NCBI GenBank assembly: GCA_959027945.1
Contig: CAUFRO010000022.1
Location: 1-35,493 of the forward strand
Origin: an uncultured Collinsella sp.
GTDB lineage: Bacteria > Actinomycetota > Coriobacteriia > Coriobacteriales > Coriobacteriaceae
Direction of reading: 5' to 3'
Length of the DNA: 35,493 nucleotides
Shown here one piece after another: positions 8,306 to 14,913 of the stretch; position 1 is the stretch's first letter; each line of letters starts with the position of its first letter. The notes beneath the pieces were generated by a model. The model did no database searches. It was not told the origin of the DNA and worked only from the letters and a program-made list of their open reading frames with translations. The position numbers were made by a program, and so were the translations under genes.

Positions 8306-9580
8306 ATGTCCAACCTCACCATCCGTCAGGCCGTTCAGGGCATGCTCAAGCTGCAGGATAGCGGCGATCACGCAACCATGGTCGGCATTGGCCCCATGAG
8401 CCCCAACCTGATTCAGGCCGTGTTCGAGCTTGCCAAGGACGAGGATTTCCCGCCCATGTTTATCGCCAGCCGCAACCAGGTCGATATGGACGAGATGGGC
8501 GCCGGCTACGTCAACGGTTGGGACCAGACGCGCTTTGCCGCCGACATCAAGAAGGTTGCCGACGAGGTGGGTTACACCGGTCCGTACTACCTGTGCCGCG
8601 ATCACGGCGGTCCGTGGCAGCGCGACGAGGAGCGTAACGCCCACCTGCCCGAGGACGAGGCCATGGAGCTCGCCCGCAAGTCCTTCGTCGCCGACATGGA
8701 GGCGGGCTTTGACCTGCTGATGGTCGACCCCACCAAGGACCCCTATCAGATCGGCAAGGTTATTCCGCTCGACGTGGTGCTTCGCCGCACGATCGATCTT
8801 ATCGACTACCTTGAGCAGTACCGTCGCGAGCATAACCTGCCCGAGGTCGCCTATGAGGTCGGTACCGAGGAGACCAATGGCGGCTTGACCTCTACCGATA
8901 AGTACGAGGAGTTCATTTCTCAGCTGCAGCCCGAGCTCGAGAAGCGCGGCTGCCCCATGCCCACCTTTATCGTCGGCCAGACCGGTACGCTCACCCGTTG
9001 GACCGAGCAGGTCGGCCATTACAACTTCAAGAATGCCCGCGAGCTCGCCGACATGGCTAAGCGCTACGGCGTGGGCCTGAAGGAGCACAACGCCGACTAC
9101 CTGGATGACGTGACGCTGCTCGAGCACATCCCGGCTCACGTGACCGCTTCCAATGTCGCCCCTCAGTACGGCACCGAGGAGACCCGCGCTTACCTCAAGC
9201 TCTGCGCTACCGAGCAGATCCTGGTCGACAACGGTCTGTGCGATGACCCCTCCGACCTGTATCACACCCTGCTGGTCAAGGCCATCAAGACCGAGCGCTG
9301 GCGCAAGTGGATGACTGGCGACGATGTCAACCTGCAGGTTGACGACATTCTGGCCGACGACGAGCTCAGCCTGAAGATTCTGGATGTCTCCGGCCACTAC
9401 GCGTTCAACGATCCCGAGGTCAAGGAGCAGGTCGAGAAGCTCTACCGCAACCTCGCCGCTCAGGACATCGACGGCAAGCGCTTTGTGATCGAGCACATCA
9501 AGCGCCCGATCAAGCAGTACGTCGTCGGTCTTAACCTCAAGGGCGTCACGAGCCGCATCGAGAAGGCTCTCGAGGACTAG
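8306..9580 (+). CDS. GatZ/KbaZ-family protein (D-tagatose-bisphosphate aldolase non-catalytic subunit-like; possible ketose-phosphate epimerase)
   Basis: The product is 424 residues, close to the roughly 420 of E. coli GatZ/KbaZ; the ATG at 8306 has GAAGGAG upstream. Family stretches visible include SRNQVD (55-60), CRDHGGPW (97-104, aligning with GGDHLGPN of GatZ), LLMVDPTKD (137-145), YEVGTEETNGG (183-193) and LKEHN (258-262). The Asp, His and Glu residues at barrel-strand ends suggest it may keep a metal or phosphate site. GatZ normally supports the catalytic GatY, but no GatY/KbaY gene is present here. Some GatZ-family members are reported to epimerise fructose-6-P/tagatose-6-P at C4. With a PTS, transaldolase and transketolase alongside, epimerisation of an imported ketose-phosphate to fructose-6-P is my inference. 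Confidence 0.75.
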   Translation: MSNLTIRQAVQGMLKLQDSGDHATMVGIGPMSPNLIQAVFELAKDEDFPPMFIASRNQVDMDEMGAGYVNGWDQTRFAADIKKVADEVGYTGPYYLCRDHGGPWQRDEERNAHLPEDEAMELARKSFVADMEAGFDLLMVDPTKDPYQIGKVIPLDVVLRRTIDLIDYLEQYRREHNLPEVAYEVGTEETNGGLTSTDKYEEFISQLQPELEKRGCPMPTFIVGQTGTLTRWTEQVGHYNFKNARELADMAKRYGVGLKEHNADYLDDVTLLEHIPAHVTASNVAPQYGTEETRAYLKLCATEQILVDNGLCDDPSDLYHTLLVKAIKTERWRKWMTGDDVNLQVDDILADDELSLKILDVSGHYAFNDPEVKEQVEKLYRNLAAQDIDGKRFVIEHIKRPIKQYVVGLNLKGVTSRIEKALED

Positions 9581-9599
9581 GTAGCTTTCCCTACACGAC

Positions 9600-9635
9600 G
9601 CCGGGCCTGGGGCATGTCCCAGCTGCAGGCCCGGC
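9600..9635 (+). other. Intercistronic hairpin after the GatZ-like gene
   Basis: GCCGGGCCTG (9600-9609) pairs perfectly with CAGGCCCGGC (9626-9635), with GGGCATGTCCC inside. It has no U-run directly after it. It stands just upstream of a second palindrome and may protect the 3' end of the upstream message. Confidence 0.55.
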
Positions 9636-9637
9636 AC

Positions 9638-9673
9638 ATAGGACAAAGGGACATCCCCTTTGTCCTATTTTTT
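9638..9673 (+). terminator. Palindrome with U-run inside the operon (partial terminator or REP-like element)
   Basis: ATAGGACAAAGGG (9638-9650) pairs with the CCCTTTGTCCTAT at 9656-9668 and is followed by six T residues. It has the form of an intrinsic terminator. The transaldolase gene starts 32 bases later and has no obvious promoter of its own in the gap. It is probably leaky and sets a lower level for the downstream genes. Its AAAGG/CCTTT core recurs at other intergenic sites in the window. Confidence 0.55.
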
Positions 9674-9705
9674 GAGTTTTGGATTCCTTCGAAGGAGTTT
9701 GCACC

Positions 9706-10389
9706 ATGAAGTTCTTTATCGATACCGCCAACCTTGACGAGATCGCCGAGGCCAAGAGCTGGGGCTGCCTTGCCGGCGTCACCACCAATCCGTCCCTGTA
9801 CGCCAAGACCGGCGGTAAGCTTGCCGACTTTGAGCCCCATATGCTCAAGATCGCCGAGCTCTGCGAGGGCCTGCCCGTGTCCGCCGAGTCTACCGCCACC
9901 ACGGCCGAGGGCATGATCGAGGAGGGCAAGCGCCTTGCCGCCCTCGCCCCCAACATCGTGGTCAAGCTCCCCGTCTGCGAGGCCGGCCTCGCCGCCTGCC
10001 GCGCGCTGGCCGATGCGGGCGTGCGTGTCAACATGACGCTCGTTTTCTCGCCGACGCAGGCCCTGATGGCCGCCAACGCCGGTGCCCGCTACATCAGCCC
10101 GTTTGTCGGCCGCTTTGACGACATCGCCGAGGACGGCATCTCGCAGCTCGACAATGTCGTGACCTGCATCAAGAACTATGACTGGACCGGCAAGAACGTC
10201 GACGACACTGTCGAGATCATCACCGCTTCGGTCCGCACACCCAACCACGTGACCCAGGCGGCTCTTCTTGGCGCCGACATCGCGACCGTGCCCATGGCCG
10301 CTCTCAAGAAGTGCCTGCATCACCCGCTGACCGACCAGGGCCTCGCCTCTTTTGAGGCTGACTGGCAGAAGGTCGTCGCTCAGGCTTAA
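9706..10389 (+). CDS. Transaldolase, TalC/Fsa family
   Basis: This 227-residue cytoplasmic enzyme has a start ATG at 9706 with GAAGGAG upstream. It has the small decameric class I fold, with MKFFIDTANLDEI at the N-terminus, VTTNPSL and the Schiff-base Lys87 in VVKLPV. Two positions separate transaldolases from fructose-6-P aldolases in this family. Here they are Glu61 (VSAES) and Phe133 (SPFVGR), the transaldolase type; fructose-6-P aldolase has Gln and Tyr. It is therefore predicted to move a dihydroxyacetone unit between sedoheptulose-7-P/fructose-6-P and aldose phosphates. It is followed by both transketolase halves, which completes the non-oxidative pentose phosphate reactions within one operon. 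Confidence 0.88.
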   Translation: MKFFIDTANLDEIAEAKSWGCLAGVTTNPSLYAKTGGKLADFEPHMLKIAELCEGLPVSAESTATTAEGMIEEGKRLAALAPNIVVKLPVCEAGLAACRALADAGVRVNMTLVFSPTQALMAANAGARYISPFVGRFDDIAEDGISQLDNVVTCIKNYDWTGKNVDDTVEIITASVRTPNHVTQAALLGADIATVPMAALKKCLHHPLTDQGLASFEADWQKVVAQA

Positions 10390-10400
10390 CGAGTGGATCG

Positions 10401-10429
10401 CCCCGGCATCGCGTCATCCGGTGTCGGGG
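10401..10429 (+). other. Intercistronic hairpin between transaldolase and transketolase genes
   Basis: CCCCGGCA (10401-10408) pairs with TGTCGGGG (10422-10429), allowing one G-U pair. It lies 23 bases before the transketolase start. No U-run follows. Confidence 0.4.
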
Positions 10430-10452
10430 TTGTTCTCAAGAGAGGAATTCGT

Positions 10453-11283
10453 ATGACCAACCAGGAGCTGGCGAAGGTCGCCAATGAGGTCAGGAAGGGC
10501 GTCGTGACTGCGGTTCACGCGGCCAAGTCGGGACATCCGGGTGGATCGCTCGGTGCTGCCGACATCATGACGTATCTGTACTTTGAGGAAATGAATATCG
10601 ATCCTGCCGACCCTCACAAGGCCGATCGCGATCGCTTTGTGCTCTCCAAGGGTCACGCGGCGCCGGGCCTGTATTCGGTGTTGGCAAATCGCGGCTATTT
10701 TCCCGTCGAAGAGCTCGAGACGCTCCGCCATATTGGCAGCCGACTGCAGGGCCATCCCAACATGAACGACACCCCGGGCATCGATATGTCCACCGGATCG
10801 CTCGGTCAGGGCATCTCTGCTGCAGTTGGAATGGCGCTTGCCGCTAAGCACTGGGGCGACGGCTACCGTGTTTACACGTTGCTGGGCGATGGCGAGTGCG
10901 AGGAGGGCCAGGTGTGGGAGGCGGCCATGTTTGCCGGCAACCATGCGCTCGACAATCTTGTTGCCGTCGTCGATCACAACGGCTTGCAGATTGACGGCAC
11001 GATCGATGAGGTCAACTCGGCCATGCCGCTCGCTGACAAGTTCCGCGCCTTTAAGTGGCATGTGATAGAGCTAGCCGATGGCAACGACATGGCACAGATT
11101 GAGGCGGCTTTCGCCGAGGCTCGTGAGGTGACCGGCGTGCCCGTCGCTATCATCGCCGAGACGGTGAAGGGCAAAGGCGTCTCCTTTATGGAGAACCAGG
11201 TTGGCTGGCATGGCAAGGCGCCCAATGACGAGCAGTTTGAGCAGGCCATGGCCGAGCTCGCGGCAGCAGGAGAGGAGCTCTAA
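10453..11283 (+). CDS. Transketolase, N-terminal (pyrophosphate-binding) subunit
   Basis: The product is 276 residues from the ATG at 10453, with AGAGGAA upstream. It matches the first half of transketolase: KSGHPGGSLGAADIM, SKGHAAPGLYS, GSLGQGISAAVGMA, and the thiamine diphosphate motif GDGECEEGQVWEAAMFA with its metal-binding Asn in VVDHNGLQ. Such split transketolases act as a complex of two subunits, and the second gene follows with a one-base overlap (TAATG). Together they transfer a two-carbon unit between ketose and aldose phosphates. In this operon it is inferred to work with the transaldolase. Split transketolases can also have specialised substrates, such as modified sugars, so pentose phosphate chemistry is not proven. 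Confidence 0.93.
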   Translation: MTNQELAKVANEVRKGVVTAVHAAKSGHPGGSLGAADIMTYLYFEEMNIDPADPHKADRDRFVLSKGHAAPGLYSVLANRGYFPVEELETLRHIGSRLQGHPNMNDTPGIDMSTGSLGQGISAAVGMALAAKHWGDGYRVYTLLGDGECEEGQVWEAAMFAGNHALDNLVAVVDHNGLQIDGTIDEVNSAMPLADKFRAFKWHVIELADGNDMAQIEAAFAEAREVTGVPVAIIAETVKGKGVSFMENQVGWHGKAPNDEQFEQAMAELAAAGEEL

Positions 11284-12221
11284 TGGCAGAGGTCAAAAAA
11301 GTCGCCACGCGTGTAAGCTACGGCGAGGCGCTCGTCGAGCTGGGCAATGAGCACGATGACTTTGTAGTGCTCGATGCCGACCTGGCAGCCGCTACGCAGA
11401 CGGGTAAGTTTAAGGCTGCTCATCCTGAGCGCTTTTACGATGCCGGCATCGCCGAGAGCAACTTGATGGGACTTGCCGCCGGCATCGCGACCACGGGCCG
11501 CGTTGCTTTTGCGAGCACCTTTGCGATGTTTGCCGCCGGTCGCGCCTACGAGCAGGTCCGCAATTCCATTGGCTACCCGCATCTCAACGTCAAGATTGGC
11601 GCTACCCATGCCGGCATTTCGGTGGGCGAGGACGGCGCCACGCACCAGTGCTGCGAGGATATCGCACTCATGCGCACGATTCCGGGTATGACGGTGATCG
11701 TTCCCGCCGATGACATCGAGGCTCGCGCTTGCGTGCGCGCCGCCTATGAGTTTGAGGGGCCAGTCTATATGCGCTTCGGCCGTCTGGCAACACCGGTCAT
11801 CAACGACCACGAGGACTATGAGTTCAAGATTGGTCGCGGCGTGGTCGTGCGCGAGGGGTCCGATGTGACTATCGTCGCATGCGGCCTCATGGTCGCCGAG
11901 GCGCTTGAGGCTGCCGAGGCGCTCGCTGCCGATGGCATCGATGCCGAGGTCATCAACATGCACACGATCAAGCCGCTCGATGAGCGACTGGTGGTTGCCA
12001 GCGCCAAGAAGACTGGTCGCGTGGTCACCGCCGAGGAGCATTCGATTATCGGTGGTCTTGGCGAGGCCGTGGCCTCGGTGCTCGCGGAGCAGCATCCGGT
12101 GCCGATGCGACGCGTCGGCGTGCGCGATGTGTATGGTGAGTCCGGCCCTGCGGTCGATTTGCTGCACAAGTACGGTTTGGACGCCGACGGCATCGAAGCT
12201 GCGGTCAGGTCTGTGTTGTAA
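11283..12221 (+). CDS. Transketolase, C-terminal (pyrimidine-binding) subunit
   Basis: The product is 312 residues; its ATG at 11283 overlaps the last base of the previous stop codon. It holds the pyrimidine-binding domain with the catalytic Glu58 in DAGIAESNL, which activates thiamine diphosphate. Next are the family stretch ATHAGISVGEDGATHQ and the C-terminal regulatory domain (INMHTIKPLD; VVTAEEHSIIGGLGEAVA). It forms the active site at the interface with the N-terminal subunit. The tight overlap indicates translational coupling and equal amounts of both halves. Confidence 0.93.
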   Translation: MAEVKKVATRVSYGEALVELGNEHDDFVVLDADLAAATQTGKFKAAHPERFYDAGIAESNLMGLAAGIATTGRVAFASTFAMFAAGRAYEQVRNSIGYPHLNVKIGATHAGISVGEDGATHQCCEDIALMRTIPGMTVIVPADDIEARACVRAAYEFEGPVYMRFGRLATPVINDHEDYEFKIGRGVVVREGSDVTIVACGLMVAEALEAAEALAADGIDAEVINMHTIKPLDERLVVASAKKTGRVVTAEEHSIIGGLGEAVASVLAEQHPVPMRRVGVRDVYGESGPAVDLLHKYGLDADGIEAAVRSVL

Positions 12222-12232
12222 GGAAGGTTTCC

Positions 12233-12685
12233 ATGGGATTTGTATCTGCCAACCAAGTGACGATCGGGTATACCGCCGCCTCGCGCGAGGACGCCCTGCA
12301 TTATTTGTCCGAGCAGGCCATCGAGCTCGGCTTTGCCGATGACGCATCTGCCGTAGAGGCTGCCTTTATTGCTCGCGAGAACGAGGCCGAGACCGGGCTT
12401 GTCGCCGGTTTTGCCGTTCCGCATGCCAAGAGCGACGCGATCCATACGCCGGGTGTGGCCGTGCTCAAGCTGTCCGAGCCTGTTGAGTGGCCGAGCTTTG
12501 ATGGCGTACCCGTCGATGTGGCGCTCGCGCTGTATGTTCCCGCGGGCGAAGCGGGAACCACGCACCTGCGTCTGCTCTCCAAGGCTGCCGTGATGCTGAT
12601 GGATGCCGGCTTCCGTGACAAAGTACGTGCGAGCACTGATCCCGTTGAGATTGCGGAGCTCATCAATAGCGGACTCGAAGACTAG
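12233..12685 (+). CDS. PTS fructose-family EIIA component
   Basis: This 150-residue cytoplasmic phosphocarrier starts 11 bases after the transketolase gene, with AAGGAAGG upstream of the ATG at 12233. It has the type-2 EIIA domain pattern: FIARENEAETGL, and the phosphorylated His64 in FAVPHAKSDAI. It accepts phosphate from HPr and passes it to Cys9 of the EIIB domain encoded at 6689. Its place at the far end of the operon ties all six genes to a single transported sugar. A hairpin terminator follows. Confidence 0.92.
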   Translation: MGFVSANQVTIGYTAASREDALHYLSEQAIELGFADDASAVEAAFIARENEAETGLVAGFAVPHAKSDAIHTPGVAVLKLSEPVEWPSFDGVPVDVALALYVPAGEAGTTHLRLLSKAAVMLMDAGFRDKVRASTDPVEIAELINSGLED

Positions 12686-12727
12686 AACGGTCATCCCGTT
12701 CAATCAATTGATCCTTCTCCAAGGAAA

Positions 12728-12764
12728 AGGGCCGCGACGCCGTATGGGTGTCACGGCCCTATTT
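12728..12764 (+). terminator. Probable terminator of the PTS-transketolase operon
   Basis: GGGCCGCGAC and GTCACGGCCC pair with one mismatch and are followed by an interrupted T-rich stretch (ATTTGCGTTT). Confidence 0.6.
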
Positions 12765-12806
12765 GCGTTTCCCCAGATAAATCCTGCCAAAATAAACCTG
12801 TCCCTT
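12765..12806 (-). repeat. 42-base dispersed repeat, copy A
   Basis: Read on the minus strand this begins AAGGGACAGG and ends CTGGGGAAACGC. It is identical at 41 of 42 positions to 20268-20309 on the plus strand. The two copies are therefore in inverted orientation about 7.5 kb apart. ACCTGTC/GACAGGT (12796-12802 and 12810-12816) forms a small hairpin at the edge of this copy only. Confidence 0.8.
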
Positions 12807-12874
12807 ATTGACAGGTCAGTTAACGCAGTCCAGGTTGAGCATATGCGAGCGAGCGGGCTCCGGGTGCGGTAAGG

Positions 12875-12930
12875 TGACGTGAAACAAGCGGGCGCTGACC
12901 TTTTGGTCGCGCCCGTGAAGTTGAACGTCA
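12875..12930. other. Nested inverted repeat in the gap between convergent operons
   Basis: TGACGT (12875-12880) pairs with ACGTCA (12925-12930). Inside it CGGGCGC, a bulged T and GACC pair with GGTC and GCGCCCG around a TTTT loop (12889-12915). It could be a small RNA, a terminator for either strand or part of a repeat. No promoter is evident. With the terminator and copy A it accounts for much of the 307-base gap 12686-12992. Confidence 0.4.
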
Positions 12931-12965
12931 GATTGTCGTGCCCGGGGCCTGCGCAGCGCCGAGCA

Positions 12966-12992
12966 GTTACGCCGTTTGTAAAACGGCATAAC
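12966..12992 (-). terminator. Hairpin directly after the larE stop codon
   Basis: GTTACGCCGTTT (12966-12977) pairs with AAACGGCATAAC (12981-12992) around three bases, with one mismatch. It touches the larE stop codon. No T-run follows on the minus strand, so termination is only likely, not certain. Confidence 0.4.
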
Positions 12993-13871
12993 CTAAAGGT
13001 TCATGTTGCCGTGGATGTAGGGGGTGACCTCGGGGGAGATATGGTCGCAGCCCAGCTCGCGCAGCGCGGACTCGATAACGGCGGGCAGCGGGGTCTTGCC
13101 CTTGTCGTCGACGGCGGCACCGCCGAGGGTGGCAATCTTGGCAACATCTGCGGGTGCGGCCTCGATATGCATGCAGCCGCCGACCAGGCGTGCGCGTACC
13201 TGTGCCAGATCAAGATCGTGCAGGTAATCCTCGCAGGCGCGGATTAAATCGACCTTCTCACGCGTAAGCTCCTCGCCCGTGGGGACGCGCGTGGCGAGGC
13301 AGGCGCCGGCGGGCAGGTTCCAGACGGGGTAGCCCCATGAGCGCAGCAGCTCGCGCTCTTCGTCCTTGGTAAAGCCGACCTCCATAAGGGGTGAGCGTAC
13401 ACCGAGCTCTTCTGCCGCACGCATACCGGGGCGGTAGTCACCGCGATCGCTTGCATTGCTGCCATCGATGACGGTGGGAAAGCCTAGCGACTTGGCGTGG
13501 TTGACGATAGCGGTAAAGCCGGCGCGCTTGCAGTGGTAGCAGCGGTCGGCATCGTTGCAGGCTACCTGGGGGAGCTGCAGCTGATCGACCGAAAGATTGA
13601 GCACGGGGAGCATAAAATGCGGACCCTCATCGGTTTGTCCGTCAACGGACCGCTCAAACGAAGCCTGCTCGGGTGTGCCGATGAGCGGCGTGGTGAGATG
13701 GACGAGGAGGGTATTGGTAGGCATGATGCGGGCGCATACGGCGGCCAAAAAGCTGCTGTCAACGCCGCCGGAAAACCCGATAGCCACGCGCCCGTATGCC
13801 AAAAGCAGCTGTTCGAGCGCCGATAGCTTGTCTTGAAGCTCCTCTGCGGGTGCCGTGGTGTCTAAAATCAT
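12993..13871 (-). CDS. larE: LarE-family ATP-dependent sulfur transferase
   Basis: This 292-residue protein has AAGGA before the ATG at 13871. The N-terminal PP-loop reads SGGVDSS (34-40) in the N-type ATP pyrophosphatase fold. Known LarE proteins adenylate and thiolate the pyridine dicarboxylate precursor of the nickel-pincer cofactor of lactate racemase. This protein has Cys111 and Cys114 in RCYHCK and Cys191 in GACLATR. The last aligns with the sacrificial-sulfur Cys of LarE, and three such cysteines are the pattern of forms proposed to hold an iron-sulfur cluster. No larA, larB or larC is adjacent. The gene converges on the PTS operon and is divergent from a HAD gene. Confidence 0.85.
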   Translation of the reverse strand: MILDTTAPAEELQDKLSALEQLLLAYGRVAIGFSGGVDSSFLAAVCARIMPTNTLLVHLTTPLIGTPEQASFERSVDGQTDEGPHFMLPVLNLSVDQLQLPQVACNDADRCYHCKRAGFTAIVNHAKSLGFPTVIDGSNASDRGDYRPGMRAAEELGVRSPLMEVGFTKDEERELLRSWGYPVWNLPAGACLATRVPTGEELTREKVDLIRACEDYLHDLDLAQVRARLVGGCMHIEAAPADVAKIATLGGAAVDDKGKTPLPAVIESALRELGCDHISPEVTPYIHGNMNL

Positions 13872-13905
13872 GAAACGATCCTTATCGTTGAGTACTCGAT
13901 CGAAA

Positions 13906-13933
13906 ACTATAATCCTACTGGGCTGCTTGTCAT
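13906..13933 (-). promoter_or_regulatory. Candidate larE promoter
   Basis: On the minus strand ATGACA (13928-13933) and TATAGT (13906-13911) are separated by 16 bases, about 35 bases before the start codon. Confidence 0.5.
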
Positions 13934-13967
13934 AAGACTTCTATCTATGTAACGAAAGTGCAATATG

Positions 13968-13984
13968 GTATATACGTTATATAC
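13968..13984. promoter_or_regulatory. Candidate operator between larE and the HAD gene
   Basis: GTATATACGTTATATAC is a 17-base near-palindrome in an A/T-rich stretch 61 bases before the HAD start. The GTATA/TATAC form resembles GntR-family sites. No regulator gene is adjacent, so the binding protein is unknown. Confidence 0.4.
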
Positions 13985-14044
13985 AAGTTGCCAAATGCGG
14001 TAGAGTCGCGGCAATGCGACAGCGAGAGTCGATGGGGGACCGAT

Positions 14045-14695
14045 ATGATCAAGGCTGTTATTTTTGATATGGACGGAACGCTGGTCGACACCGAGCGTCT
14101 GGGCATCAAGGCATGGAAAGCGCCCGCCGCTGAGCTGGGTGTCGCGATTGATGACACGCTGATTCATCAATTTATCGGTCGCACGCTGCCCGATGTCATG
14201 GACATCCTTGAGGCGCATTACGGCAGCAGAGAAACCGCCGAGGCGCTCTATCATCGCCACAAGGAGATTCGCGACGAGATGGTCAAGACCGACCTGGAGC
14301 TTAAGGCCGGCGCCGCCGAGTGCATAGACGAGCTGCTGGCTGCGGGCTATCACGTGGGCCTTGCGACGTCATCGCGCCATGTCACGGCAGAACGCAACCT
14401 TAAGATGGTCGGCCTCTTTGACAAGTTTGAAACGGTGACCTGCGGCGAGGACGTCGTGCACGGCAAGCCCGACCCCGAGATGTATCTGCTTGCCTGCGAG
14501 CGCGCGGGCTTTGCTCCCGAGGAATGTGCCGTGGTCGAGGATTCACGCAACGGCTGCGTCTCGGGCATCACGGCTGGCTGCCACGTCTTTGCCGTTCCCG
14601 ATATCGTGCCGCTGCCGCAGGACGTGGTGGATGGCTGCGAGGCCGTGCTCGATACGCTGTTCGATCTGACGGCGGCGGTCAAGGCCGTGCGCTAG
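14045..14695 (+). CDS. HAD-superfamily hydrolase, beta-phosphoglucomutase-like
   Basis: The product is 216 residues. The ATG at 14045 follows GGGGGAC; the frame is open upstream without a better site. Motif I is FDMDGTLVDTE with Asp8 as nucleophile and Asp10 as acid/base. Motif II is LATSS, and GKPDPEMYLLA and VVEDSRNGCVSG form motifs III and IV. The helical cap (about 16-80) places it in subfamily I with phosphoglycolate phosphatase, beta-phosphoglucomutase and sugar phosphatases. The substrate cannot be read from the sequence. It lies between larE and the rhamnose cluster but is not clearly in an operon with either. Confidence 0.85.
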   Translation: MIKAVIFDMDGTLVDTERLGIKAWKAPAAELGVAIDDTLIHQFIGRTLPDVMDILEAHYGSRETAEALYHRHKEIRDEMVKTDLELKAGAAECIDELLAAGYHVGLATSSRHVTAERNLKMVGLFDKFETVTCGEDVVHGKPDPEMYLLACERAGFAPEECAVVEDSRNGCVSGITAGCHVFAVPDIVPLPQDVVDGCEAVLDTLFDLTAAVKAVR

Positions 14696-14853
14696 CGTTT
14701 GCATCCGAGCCATTTCAATAACATTTTAAAGATGCGGTCAATTGCTCAGCGCGGGTGGCCTCATCTTTTTATTTGGGAGCTTTTTCAATCAAAAACTACC
14801 GTTTACCGTCTAATAACAACCGCTCACAGGAACGAGGTTGACTCATATTGAAA

Positions 14854-14867
14854 TTGAAACGGTTCAA
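14854..14867. promoter_or_regulatory. LacI-type operator 1 upstream of rhaB
   Basis: TTGAAACGGTTCAA is a near-perfect palindrome with a central CG. A TTGAAA at 14848-14853 and A/T-rich bases at 14869-14877 suggest that the promoter overlaps this site, so binding would repress. Confidence 0.7.
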
Positions 14868-14886
14868 ATAATAATGAAAACTGTAA

Positions 14887-14900
14887 ATGAACCGCTTCAA
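14887..14900. promoter_or_regulatory. LacI-type operator 2 upstream of rhaB
   Basis: ATGAACCGCTTCAA matches the same motif with one changed base. Its centre is 33 bases, about three helical turns, from operator 1. It ends just before the rhaB ribosome binding site. Confidence 0.65.
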
Positions 14901-14913
14901 AAGGGGAGAGCAC

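Noticed and set aside
6512..9646. A 1044-codon open frame on the minus strand opposite EIIBC and the GatZ-like gene
   Set aside because: It mirrors two clear plus-strand genes, spans the gap between them, and has a His/Gly/Asp-rich composition with no recognisable domain. This is the usual artefact of high GC at third codon positions.
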